NCBI GenBank assembly: GCA_009885995.1
Contig: VFJQ01000047.1
Coordinates: forward strand, 1 to 64,000
Direction of reading: 5' to 3'
DNA from: Verrucomicrobiota bacterium
Lineage (GTDB): Bacteria; Verrucomicrobiota; Verrucomicrobiia; Chthoniobacterales; Chthoniobacteraceae
Length of the DNA: 64,000 nucleotides
Positions within the stretch are counted from its first letter, which is position 1. Each line of letters starts with the position of its first letter. Made by a program: the position numbers and the translations under genes. The notes under the pieces were generated by a model. That model saw only the letters and a program-made list of their open reading frames with translations. It was not told the origin of the DNA and made no database searches. This document shows positions 9,767 to 17,621 of this stretch, one piece after another.

Positions 9767-10830
9767 TTGGCGGCCCCCGGGTTCCGCGCGGCTTCCTTGT
9801 GCTGCACGTAGCCCTTGGCGCGCTCGACGCGCTGATCGGGCGACATGCGGGCCATGTGTTCGCTCATGCGCTGCTCCATGCGTTCCTGGGTCGCGGGGTC
9901 GCTCATGCGCTCTTCCATCTTCGCCTTGCGCTCCTCGGGCGGCAGGTCGCGCAGGCTCTCGAAAAACTTGCGACGCTCCTCGGCGGCGGCGCGTTGGTCG
10001 GGCGGGAGTTTGTCGATCTCGGCCTGCGTGCGCTGGGCGAAGGCTTCGCGCATCTTCTCGCGTTGCTCTTCGGTAGGCTCGGGCCGGGTCTCGCCGTCGG
10101 GCCGCGGACCGCGGCGGCCGAAGCCGAACCGCGGGCCGTCATCGCCGGTCGGCGGCGCATCGCCCTCCGGTCGCGAGCTTCCTGCGAGGTCGCGGCTGCG
10201 TTTCTCGATGATGAAGACCTCGAGCACACGACCGCCGGCAGCCTTGGCGAGCGCTGTGGCGGAATCGTGAATCGGTCCGCCGCTCGGCGCCTTCTTCACG
10301 GCGGGATTCCACGACTCGGGGAAGACGAACGCCGCGTTCACCGAGCGCGCGGCCTGTTCCGCGTAGGCTTGAAACTCGGGCTTGTCCGCCGGCTTCACAT
10401 TCCACGGATCGGTGCGCGGATCGGGCGCAGCGCCGCTCTCCTCGCCCATCGGCATGAACATCGGGAGGAACTGCATCTTCCACCCCTCGGGCCGCTGCCC
10501 CGCGACGAAGCTGGCCACCGCCGTGTGCGCCTCCGGCAGCTTTGCCGCGAAGATGTAGGCGAGCCGCCAGCGCGCTTCCGCGACAGTGCTCAAGGTCTCG
10601 AGCGCCTCGGCCACGGGCACCTTGTCCACGTGCATGCGGATCTTCACTTCGTCGGTGAGGTTCGTCTTCAAGACGATGCCGCCCTGGCGCTCGATCTCCC
10701 TCGCGACTTTCGGCGCCGGCCAGTCTTCGCAGTGGATCGTGACGAGCCCGCGCCCGTGCCACCAATGGTAGGCGCCGCTCGAAACAGCGAGGACGAGGAC
10801 GGTGAGGAGGAGCCAGTGAGTGCGATTCAT
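9763..10830 (-). CDS. Membrane-anchored protein with STN/secretin-like N-terminal domain, function unknown
   Basis: A 355-residue protein. A single N-terminal hydrophobic segment (LLLTVLVLAVSSGAYHWW) is a signal anchor. Residues about 30-95, with paired beta-alpha segments and the VPVAEALETLS phrase, resemble the short N-terminal domain of secretins and TonB receptors. The last third is highly charged and probably helical (EERRKFFESLRDLPPEERK, MEQRMSEHMARMSPDQR). It is translationally coupled to the downstream prepilin-like gene, so the two probably act together, but no family name could be fixed. Confidence 0.65.
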   Translation of the reverse strand: MNRTHWLLLTVLVLAVSSGAYHWWHGRGLVTIHCEDWPAPKVAREIERQGGIVLKTNLTDEVKIRMHVDKVPVAEALETLSTVAEARWRLAYIFAAKLPEAHTAVASFVAGQRPEGWKMQFLPMFMPMGEESGAAPDPRTDPWNVKPADKPEFQAYAEQAARSVNAAFVFPESWNPAVKKAPSGGPIHDSATALAKAAGGRVLEVFIIEKRSRDLAGSSRPEGDAPPTGDDGPRFGFGRRGPRPDGETRPEPTEEQREKMREAFAQRTQAEIDKLPPDQRAAAEERRKFFESLRDLPPEERKAKMEERMSDPATQERMEQRMSEHMARMSPDQRVERAKGYVQHKEAARNPGAAK

Positions 10831-10916
10831 GGAAGTGGCGCGGCGCGGCGGGCTTCAACGACGCGCGAGGTGGAAAGTTGCGGAAGCATCCCGCGGTGCG
10901 CTACCGTGCGAACGCG

Positions 10917-11162
10917 ATGCCGATCTACGAATACGAGCTTTGTGAAGGGGACTGCAAAGTCTGTGGCGGGCACTTCCAACTCAACCGGCCTGCGAGTCGG
11001 CCGCCGCTCGAAAAATGTCCGCTCTGCCGCAAGCCCGTGCGGAAGATCGTGTCGAACTTCAGCACGCCGAAAGTCACGAAGCCCCTCGCGGCCAGCGATG
11101 CGAAGAAGGCTGGGTTCACCGTCTTCAAGAAAGTCGGCAAAGGCGAATACGAGCGGCAGTAG
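10917..11162 (+). CDS. FmdB-type zinc ribbon protein
   Basis: An 81-residue protein starting MPIYEYEL, the typical opening of FmdB/putative regulatory zinc-ribbon proteins. Cysteines are paired as CEGDCKVCGG near the start and CPLC about 25 residues later, enough for one zinc ribbon. The internal ATG at 10917 is preferred over the upstream start at 10878 because the family begins directly with MPxYEY. It is transcribed divergently from the gene ending its 5' side at 10830. The physiological role of this family is uncertain. Confidence 0.8.
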   Translation: MPIYEYELCEGDCKVCGGHFQLNRPASRPPLEKCPLCRKPVRKIVSNFSTPKVTKPLAASDAKKAGFTVFKKVGKGEYERQ

Positions 11163-11192
11163 CCGCGGTGGTCCTTGAAGAGAGGCCCGGGC

Positions 11193-11236
11193 AAAAAAAT
11201 TGCGGGGCCGCCCGTCGAATGACGGAACGACCCCGC
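11193..11236 (-). terminator. Rho-independent terminator for the gene at 11378-11878
   Basis: Read on the minus strand, GCGGGG (11231-11236) pairs with CCCCGC (11202-11207), with an inner stem CCGTC/GACGG. The hairpin is followed by AATTTTTTT (11193-11201). It lies about 140 bases after the stop codon of the minus-strand gene. On the plus strand the same hairpin lacks a following U-run. Confidence 0.65.
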
Positions 11237-11377
11237 TGTTCCCCCCAGAACGACGAGTAAGACCAGCGCCGATCGGGTTCGTTAGCGCAAAGTTTGAAAA
11301 TATTTCAGGTCATTAAAAATCGCGGGATTTGCCCGACGAAATCAGCCCGCGGTTGAAAAAGACTTCCGCGGATCCGC

Positions 11378-11878
11378 TTATAATTTTAGCCGTTCATCCT
11401 CACCCAGCACTTCCTCCAGCGACGTCCAGCCGCCCGCATCGTCGAGCGCCTGGAAGCTGTGCAAGTAGGCGGCGACGAGCCCGGGATCGTGTTTCGCGAG
11501 CACCGCGTCCACAGCTTTGCTCACTGCGACTTTATCCGGCGCGGGCGGGAGTTGCTCGATCGTTCCGTTCTCGTCGTGCTGGATGCCGAGCGCGTCGAGG
11601 AAGTCGCAAAGGAGATCCGCGTGTCCACCGACGAACCAGATTTGCAGCACGTGCGCGCTCACGGACGCATTCGTCGCGCGAGCCATCTGGTCCTTCATCC
11701 ACACGTGTCGCTTCGGCGGCGGCATTTTTTCGATGAAGACCGGCCGGAAATTTCGCTGCTTCGCGAGCGTCTCGATGGTGGCGTTGTAGAGCTTGCGCTC
11801 CTTGGTGTGGAGGAAGGCGAAAAGCTGCTCGACCAGGGCGGGTGACAGGCGGGCGACGATCTCGTTGGGCTGAAGCAT
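11378..11878 (-). CDS. Conserved hypothetical protein
   Basis: A 166-residue soluble protein beginning MLQPNEIVARLSPALVEQL. The start at 11878 is preferred over 11992, because the longer version would overlap the divergent rlmN start and its extra N-terminus is unlike a protein leader. No signal peptide or membrane segment is visible, and composition is mixed alpha-helical. I do not recognise a family. It is transcribed divergently from rlmN across a 64-base gap and has a convincing terminator downstream. Confidence 0.75.
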   Translation of the reverse strand: MLQPNEIVARLSPALVEQLFAFLHTKERKLYNATIETLAKQRNFRPVFIEKMPPPKRHVWMKDQMARATNASVSAHVLQIWFVGGHADLLCDFLDALGIQHDENGTIEQLPPAPDKVAVSKAVDAVLAKHDPGLVAAYLHSFQALDDAGGWTSLEEVLGEDERLKL

Positions 11879-11942
11879 GGGGCGCGGAGCGTAGGAATGG
11901 CGCGCGGGCTTGCAAGCGGCCAGTCGCAGCCGACTTTGCCGC

Positions 11943-13055
11943 ATGGCCGACACGCCCACGCCGATCAAATCACTCACGCTCAACGATCTCACCGAACGCT
12001 TTCGCGCACTCGGGCAGAAACCGTATCGAGCGAAGCAGGTGATCGAATGGCTCTACGCAAAGCGGGTGAAGGACTTCGCCGCGATGACGAATCTCTCCGC
12101 CGACTTGCGCGCGCAGCTCGCGGAGCAGTTTTCTTTCGACGCGCTCGAAGTCGTGCGTGTGCTCGGCTCGGAAGACACCACGCGCAAATTCCTCCTCCGC
12201 CTCGGCGACGGCGCGCTGATCGAGTCGGTGCTCATCCCCGCTTCGCCCGCGCTTTACGGCGAGGCGAGCGACCGGCGGACGCTGTGCGTCTCCACGCAAG
12301 TCGGCTGCGCCTACGGCTGCAAATTCTGCGCGAGTGGGCTCGACGGCTTCAGCCGCAATCTCCACGCGGGCGAGATCGTCGAGCAGGTGTTGAAGGCCGA
12401 GGAAGTCAGCGGCGAGCGCGTGAACAACATCGTCTTCATGGGCATGGGCGAACCGCTCGCGAATTTCGCGAACGTGATGAGCGCGATCGAGATCATCAAC
12501 GCGCACTGGGGCGTCGGCATCGGCGCGAGGCATATCACGCTCTCGACCAGCGGCCTCGCGCCGCAGATCCGCCAACTCGCCGAGCAGCCGCTGCAAGTGC
12601 GCCTCGCCATCTCCCTCCACGGCGCGACCGACGACGTGCGCGAAAAGATCATGCCCGTGAACCGCAAGTATCCGCTCAGCGTCCTGCTCGACGCGTGCGA
12701 AGACTACGCGGAGCGCAAACGGCAGACGATCTTCTTCGAATACATCCTCATCGAAAACGTGAACGACCGGCCCGAGGACGCGTGGGCGCTCGCTCAAATC
12801 ACGCGCCGCATCCCGTCGAAGGTGAACTGCATCCCTTACAACACGGTCGAAGGCCTGTCGTGGACGCGGCCGAGTGAAGCCCGACAGGACGCCTTCATGG
12901 CCGTGCTCCGCGAGGCGGATGTCCGCGCGACGATCCGCCGCGAGAAGGGCCACGACATCGCCGCCGCGTGCGGACAGCTCCGGCGGCAGACGGAGGTAGG
13001 GCGCGGTGTCCCCACCGCGCCGCGGACGGCTGAGGACAGCCGTCCCTACCTTTAG
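11943..13055 (+). CDS. rlmN: 23S rRNA (adenine-2503-C2)-methyltransferase RlmN (radical SAM)
   Basis: A 370-residue radical SAM enzyme. The 4Fe-4S-binding CxxxCxxC motif is C122, C126, C129 in GCAYGCKFC. The conserved GMGEPLANF and LSTSGLAP segments follow, and IPYNTVEGLSW and the catalytic-region CG near the C-terminus are present. RlmN methylates C2 of A2503 in 23S rRNA and of A37 in some tRNAs. The start at 11943 gives a normal N-terminus. The final ~20 residues (from about TEVGRGVPTAPR) are encoded entirely by a palindromic repeat element, so this tail is probably acquired and not functional. The gene is convergent with pepF, overlapping by four bases. Confidence 0.95.
   Translation: MADTPTPIKSLTLNDLTERFRALGQKPYRAKQVIEWLYAKRVKDFAAMTNLSADLRAQLAEQFSFDALEVVRVLGSEDTTRKFLLRLGDGALIESVLIPASPALYGEASDRRTLCVSTQVGCAYGCKFCASGLDGFSRNLHAGEIVEQVLKAEEVSGERVNNIVFMGMGEPLANFANVMSAIEIINAHWGVGIGARHITLSTSGLAPQIRQLAEQPLQVRLAISLHGATDDVREKIMPVNRKYPLSVLLDACEDYAERKRQTIFFEYILIENVNDRPEDAWALAQITRRIPSKVNCIPYNTVEGLSWTRPSEARQDAFMAVLREADVRATIRREKGHDIAAACGQLRRQTEVGRGVPTAPRTAEDSRPYL
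12995..13050. repeat. REP-like compound palindrome inserted at the rlmN 3' end
   Basis: The 56-base element is bounded by GGTAGGG (12995-13001) and CCCTACC (13044-13050). Inside are two perfect hairpins: GCGCGGTG/CACCGCGC (13001-13008 with 13013-13020, loop TCCC) and GGACGGCTG/CAGCCGTCC (13024-13032 with 13037-13045, loop AGGA). It supplies the last codons of rlmN and ends a base before the shared rlmN/pepF stop region. The architecture is that of an interspersed palindromic repeat; no second copy was found in this window. Confidence 0.85.
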
Positions 13056-14884
13056 CCGAGCAGCGCTTCGAGTTCCTCGACCCGCTTCGCGAAGTGCCGC
13101 AGGGCGCTCTCGATCGGCGCGGGCGTGGACATATCGACGCCCGCCTTCTGCAGCGTCGGGATCGGAAACTCGCTGCCGCCCGATTTGAGGAAGCCGAGAA
13201 ATTTGCTCGCGTCGCCCGTCGCCAGCACCTGCTCGGCGAGCGCCACCGCGGCGCTGAGGCCAGTCGCGTATTTATAGACGTAGAAGGCACTGTAAAAGTG
13301 CGGGATGCGCAGGCACTCGAGCTCCAGCTCGCCATCGATCGTGAAGCCGCTGCCGAAATACGCCTCGAGCAGTCCGCGATAGATCGAGCGGAAGACATCG
13401 AGCGTGAGCGGCTCGCCTTTTTCCTCGGCGTCGTGCGTCAGCTTCTCGAACTCCGCGAACATCGTCTGGCGGAAAATCGTGCCGCGAATGTCGTCGATCT
13501 CGCGGCACAGGATGTAAGCGCGGAACTTCGGATCGTCCGTCGTCTTGAGCAGATGCTCGGTGAGCAGACACTCGTTGAAAGTGCTCGCGACCTCCGCGGT
13601 GAAGATCGGGTAGTCGTAGGTCTGGAACGGCTGGTTCCGCGCGGAATACCACGAGTGCATCGAGTGCCCGACCTCGTGCGCGAGGGTGTAAACATCGCCG
13701 AGCACGTCCGCCTTGTAGTTCATCAGCAGGTAGGGCGGGTTCGCGAACGTGCCGCTCGAAAACGCGCCGCTGCGCTTGCCCTTGTTTTCGTAGCGGTCGC
13801 ACCAGCGGTGCTTGCGCAAGCCATCACCGAGCACACTCACGTATTCGGCGCCGAGCGGCGCGAGGCTCGTGAGCACGAGGTCGGTTGCTTCGTCGAAAGG
13901 CGTGGTCTTCTCGCACTTCGGGACCAAGGGAACGAAGAGATCGTATTGGTGAATCTCGTCGAGTTTCAGCACGCGCTTGCGCAGCTCGAGGTAGCGGAAG
14001 AGCGGCGTGAAGTTTGCGCGCACGGTCTCGATGAGGTTGTCGTAAACGGCCACCGGCACGTCGTCGCGGAAGAGCGCGGCCTCGCGGGCGCTCGGGTAGT
14101 TCCGCGCGCGGGCGTAAAACACATCGCCCTTGATCGAGTGCGAGAGCGTCGAGGCGAGCGTGAATTTGTGCGCATCGAACTCCGCGTAGAACTGCTGGAA
14201 CGTCCGCCGCCGCAGCTCCGCGTCCGGGCGCAGCAGCAGCGACATCCACGAACTCTGGCTCAGCTCGACCGTCTGCCCGCGATCGTCCGTGAGCATGCCA
14301 AACTGCATATCCACATCCATGAGCTGCCCCGACGCATCGTCGAAGCCCGCGAGCACCGAACCCGCCAGCGCCATGATGCGCTCCTCGGCCGTGCTCAGCG
14401 TGTGCGCCTTCAGCCGGCGCAGTTTGCGCAGCGGGATCGTCCACTCGCTCAGCGCCGGATCGGCGAGAAAGTGCGCGAACTTCGCGTCGTCGATCGCCTG
14501 GATCTCCGGCCCGAGCCACGAGCACGCCTCGCTCACCCGAGTGAGCAGCCCATCGAGTTTCGAGCTGCGCGCGAGGTTCTGCGCGTCCGATGAATCTTCC
14601 GACAGCCGCAGCGAGGCATACACGCGCAGGTTTTCGATCGAGAGATCGAGCGACTTCTCAAACTCCAGCACTTCCCCCAGCGTGCCCGCCGACGTGCCGA
14701 CGCGCCCTTTCCACTGCGTGATCTTTTGAAATTCCACCGCGAGTTTCTCGAAGCCCGCCTGCCAGTCCGCCAGCGTCACGAAGACGGGTGTGAGATCCCA
14801 CGTGTCCTCGATCTTCACGGCGTCGCGGGTCGGGATCGCAGTGTTGGCGTGGATGGCGTCGTCTTTCTCGCGAACTGAAATCAT
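13052..14884 (-). CDS. pepF: Oligoendopeptidase F (M3B zinc metallopeptidase)
   Basis: A 610-residue cytoplasmic oligopeptidase. The zinc motif HEVGH starts at H403 within YTLAHEVGHSMHS, and the downstream Glu ligand region TFNECLLTEHLL is present. The FANPPYLLMNY and FYVYKYATG segments are typical of M3B enzymes. Family members cleave short peptides. The start at 14884 (MISVREKDD) was preferred over 15001, whose extra 39 residues are arginine-rich and unlike the family. Length is normal. The gene converges on rlmN. Confidence 0.93.
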   Translation of the reverse strand: MISVREKDDAIHANTAIPTRDAVKIEDTWDLTPVFVTLADWQAGFEKLAVEFQKITQWKGRVGTSAGTLGEVLEFEKSLDLSIENLRVYASLRLSEDSSDAQNLARSSKLDGLLTRVSEACSWLGPEIQAIDDAKFAHFLADPALSEWTIPLRKLRRLKAHTLSTAEERIMALAGSVLAGFDDASGQLMDVDMQFGMLTDDRGQTVELSQSSWMSLLLRPDAELRRRTFQQFYAEFDAHKFTLASTLSHSIKGDVFYARARNYPSAREAALFRDDVPVAVYDNLIETVRANFTPLFRYLELRKRVLKLDEIHQYDLFVPLVPKCEKTTPFDEATDLVLTSLAPLGAEYVSVLGDGLRKHRWCDRYENKGKRSGAFSSGTFANPPYLLMNYKADVLGDVYTLAHEVGHSMHSWYSARNQPFQTYDYPIFTAEVASTFNECLLTEHLLKTTDDPKFRAYILCREIDDIRGTIFRQTMFAEFEKLTHDAEEKGEPLTLDVFRSIYRGLLEAYFGSGFTIDGELELECLRIPHFYSAFYVYKYATGLSAAVALAEQVLATGDASKFLGFLKSGGSEFPIPTLQKAGVDMSTPAPIESALRHFAKRVEELEALLG

Positions 14885-15021
14885 AGGGCGGGCAAGCAAG
14901 CGCACGCGCCCACAGCGTCCAGCGGATTGTGTCGATGCGGCTTCGTCGCTTCGTGTTGGCGCAGCAACAATCCGTTGCCGGCTAAGTTCGCGATGTGGCA
15001 CGAGTCAGAGCGCTACACCTC

Positions 15022-17328
15022 ATGTCCTCCTATCCAAAAATACTCCCGCTGTGTCTCGTCCTGTTCGCTGTTTTCGCCCGTCCCGCTGTCGGCGCGAATG
15101 AAGCGCCGCTGCCCAAAGCCACGCTGGATCTCTCGCTCGAACCGCCGGCGATCAACACCGCGCCCGGGCCGGAATACGCGGATCAGGTGCGCGTGGGGAA
15201 TATGATCATCGGCATCGAGCGCACCCCGAAGGGCCGGCTGTGGGCGGCGTGGGTCGGCAATGGAGACAGCCCGAACGGCTTCTTCATGCTCGCGACGAGT
15301 GACGATGGCGGCGCGAAGTGGAGCCAACCGCGCGTGGTGATCGACCCGACCGATCCGCCGGATGCACCACAGCGCCGTGCGCTCGTGGGGAATTTGTGGA
15401 CCGATCCGCTCGGCCGCTTGTGGTGCTTCTTCGACCAGAGCCTCGGCTACTTCGACGGGCGGTGCGGCGACTGGTATATCCGCTGCGACGATCCCGATGC
15501 GGCGGAGCCTGTGTGGACGAAGCCGGTGCGCTTCGCCGACGGCTGCACGCTGAACAAGCCGACCGTGCTGAGCAGCGGCGAGTGGCTGCTGCCCGTGTCG
15601 TTGTGGACGCGCGATCGCATCGGGCCCGCGGTGCTGAAGGACGCGCACAAAGATCTCGATTCGATCCGCATGGCGAATGTCTTCGCCTCCACCGATCAGG
15701 GCAAAACGTGGACGCGCCGCGGCGGCGTGGCGTTTCCGGAGACGGACTTCGACGAGCACATGATCGTCGAGCGCAAGGACGGCAGCCTATGGATGCTGGC
15801 GCGGACGAAGAAGGGCATCAGCGAGAGTTTCTCCTCGGATAAAGGCGCTACGTGGAGTGAGCCGCAGGCGTCCACGATCCAGAATGTGAGCGCGCGCTTT
15901 TTCATCCGTCGCCTCGCTTCCGGCAAGCTGCTGCTCGTGAAGAATGGGCCGATCAATGTGCGTCTGCCAAGGCGCTCGAACTTGAAAGCGTTCCTCTCCG
16001 ACGACGACGGCAAGACGTGGGGCAAAGGCTTGCTGCTCGATGACCGCGCGGAGGTCTCGTATCCGGACGGATTCCAGGCGCCGGACGGCACGATCCACAT
16101 TGCCTACGATTGGAACCGGCACACCGACGCGGAGATCCTGCACGTGAAGTTCACCGAGGATGATTTCGCCTCTCAGCCGAAGCTTACGAAGGTCGTCGTG
16201 AACAAAGCGCACGCGCCGAAACTGCCGCGCGCGATCACGCCCGATGCGAAGTGGACCGCGCAGGCCGCGGAGGACGCGAAGCAGGATTCCTCCAGCATCC
16301 CCTACGACGGCGTGACGCCGAACAAGATGGTCTGCGACACCACGCTGCGTGAACTGCCCGACGGCTCGTGGATTCTCTTCATCCTCGCGGGCGGCGACAC
16401 CGAGCCTTCGCCGCTCAACTACACCGGCGTCACCCGCAGCACCGACAAGGGCAAGACGTGGACGCCGCTGGAACCCTTCGATGTCGGCTTCCCCCGTGAT
16501 GGCAAAACGATCGGCCAAGGCCCGACCGAGCTGATGATCCTCGGCCAGCGCTCGACTCTCTTTTTCTCCACGCACTCGAAGCACTGGGCGAACGACTGGC
16601 GCTCGTGGTTCCTCACCAGCGACGATTCGTTCAAGACGTGGAGCAAGCCGGTCGAGGTGCCGGGGCGGTTGAAGGAGCGCACCTTCATCCGCAAGCACAT
16701 CGTCTGTCGCGACGGGCGGATCATGATCCCGTTCCAGCACTACATCGGTCCCGATGATGAGCAGGACAAAGCGCCACTCGATCGCGCATTCACCAACCCG
16801 TGCAACGGCGTGCTCATCAGCCGCGACGGCGGCAAGACGTGGAGCGAGCACGGGAACATCCGGCTCACGCCGAACAGCCGCTACTTCGGCTGGGCGGAGA
16901 ACGATCTTTTCGAGCACCCGGACGGGGGCATCACGATGGTCATTCGTGCCGATGGGCTCGGCGGGATGCTCTACAAAGCGGAGAGCAAGGACGGCGGCGT
17001 GACGTGGCCGGAGTTCGCGAGCCTCACGCCGATCCCGAACCCCGGCAGCAAGACCACGCTCTACAACCTCGGCGGCGACACCGTCGCGATCCTGCACAAT
17101 CCCAACTCGAAACACCGCAGCCCGATGGCGCTTTGGATCAGCTTCGATGGGATGAAGACGTGGCCGTATCAGCGCGTGCTGCAGCAGGAGTCGGTGGATG
17201 GCCCGAAAGGCCGCATGAATTATCCCGACGGTTTCGTAAGCGCCGACAAGCAGTGGCTCCACTTCGCCTTCGACGACAACCGCCACCGCGCCGTCCACTA
17301 CAGCGCAAAGCTGCCGCCGCTGCCGTGA
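15022..17328 (+). CDS. Secreted BNR/sialidase-like beta-propeller protein
   Basis: A 768-residue exported protein: MSSYPKILPLCLVLFAVFA is a signal peptide. About eight Asp-box motifs (S-x-D-x-G-x-T-W type) are spread through it, including STDQGKTW, SSDKGATW, SDDDGKTW, STDKGKTW and SRDGGKTW, which suggests two six-bladed propellers or one extended one. Sialidase-fold proteins often hydrolyse glycans, but many environmental homologues lack proven sialidase activity. The start at 15022 gives the signal peptide directly. The TGA stop overlaps the ATG of a short stub at 17328. Confidence 0.85.
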   Translation: MSSYPKILPLCLVLFAVFARPAVGANEAPLPKATLDLSLEPPAINTAPGPEYADQVRVGNMIIGIERTPKGRLWAAWVGNGDSPNGFFMLATSDDGGAKWSQPRVVIDPTDPPDAPQRRALVGNLWTDPLGRLWCFFDQSLGYFDGRCGDWYIRCDDPDAAEPVWTKPVRFADGCTLNKPTVLSSGEWLLPVSLWTRDRIGPAVLKDAHKDLDSIRMANVFASTDQGKTWTRRGGVAFPETDFDEHMIVERKDGSLWMLARTKKGISESFSSDKGATWSEPQASTIQNVSARFFIRRLASGKLLLVKNGPINVRLPRRSNLKAFLSDDDGKTWGKGLLLDDRAEVSYPDGFQAPDGTIHIAYDWNRHTDAEILHVKFTEDDFASQPKLTKVVVNKAHAPKLPRAITPDAKWTAQAAEDAKQDSSSIPYDGVTPNKMVCDTTLRELPDGSWILFILAGGDTEPSPLNYTGVTRSTDKGKTWTPLEPFDVGFPRDGKTIGQGPTELMILGQRSTLFFSTHSKHWANDWRSWFLTSDDSFKTWSKPVEVPGRLKERTFIRKHIVCRDGRIMIPFQHYIGPDDEQDKAPLDRAFTNPCNGVLISRDGGKTWSEHGNIRLTPNSRYFGWAENDLFEHPDGGITMVIRADGLGGMLYKAESKDGGVTWPEFASLTPIPNPGSKTTLYNLGGDTVAILHNPNSKHRSPMALWISFDGMKTWPYQRVLQQESVDGPKGRMNYPDGFVSADKQWLHFAFDDNRHRAVHYSAKLPPLP

Positions 17329-17393
17329 TGCTCGCGCTGCTTTTCCCCGCGCTGCCGGTCAGCGCTGCGGAGGCGATCCTGCCGCCCGGTTGA
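17328..17393 (+). pseudogene. Signal-peptide stub of a lost exported protein
   Basis: An ATG overlaps the stop of the preceding gene (TGATG) and encodes 21 residues, MLALLFPALPVSAAEAILPPG, which is a complete-looking signal peptide with an Ala-x-Ala-type cleavage site, then an immediate TGA. The mature domain is missing. It looks like the 5' remnant of a once-coupled downstream gene. Confidence 0.45.
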
Positions 17394-17482
17394 TCGCCCA
17401 CGCCGGCCGGCTCGCCATCGCGGCGATCGCGCTCCACGTCATCGGCTTTGCCCTCGGCTACGCCGTCGCCCGCGTGCTCAGC
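17390..17482 (+). pseudogene. Fragment of a membrane transporter (bile acid:Na+ symporter-like)
   Basis: The frame reads GRLAIAAIALHVIGFALGY then AVARVLS, a transmembrane segment whose HxxGFxLGY pattern resembles the bile acid:sodium symporter (BASS) family. There is no start, no flanking transporter sequence and no stop of its own. It is best explained as a deletion remnant. Identification rests on one short segment. Confidence 0.35.
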
Positions 17483-17489
17483 CATCCCC

Positions 17490-17609
17490 GTGCGCGACCT
17501 CGCCGATGTGCCGCGCTTGCGCGGGTTCGGCTTCACGCATCTCGCCGTCGATTCCGACCTCGGCCTCCTGCGAGAGGGTTATCGAATCATTCTCGCTGCC
17601 ACTCGATAA
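17490..17609 (+). pseudogene. C-terminal fragment resembling HpcH/HpaI-family aldolase
   Basis: An open stretch reads LRGFGFTHLAVDSDLGLLRE then GYRIILAATR and stops at TAA 17607-17609. The LAVDSDLGLL segment followed by a short helix resembles the C-terminus of HpcH/HpaI aldolases. It lies in a different frame from the transporter fragment just upstream, so at least two gene ends have been fused by deletion here. Assignment is tentative. Confidence 0.35.
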
Positions 17610-17621
17610 AGCGAACGCCGT

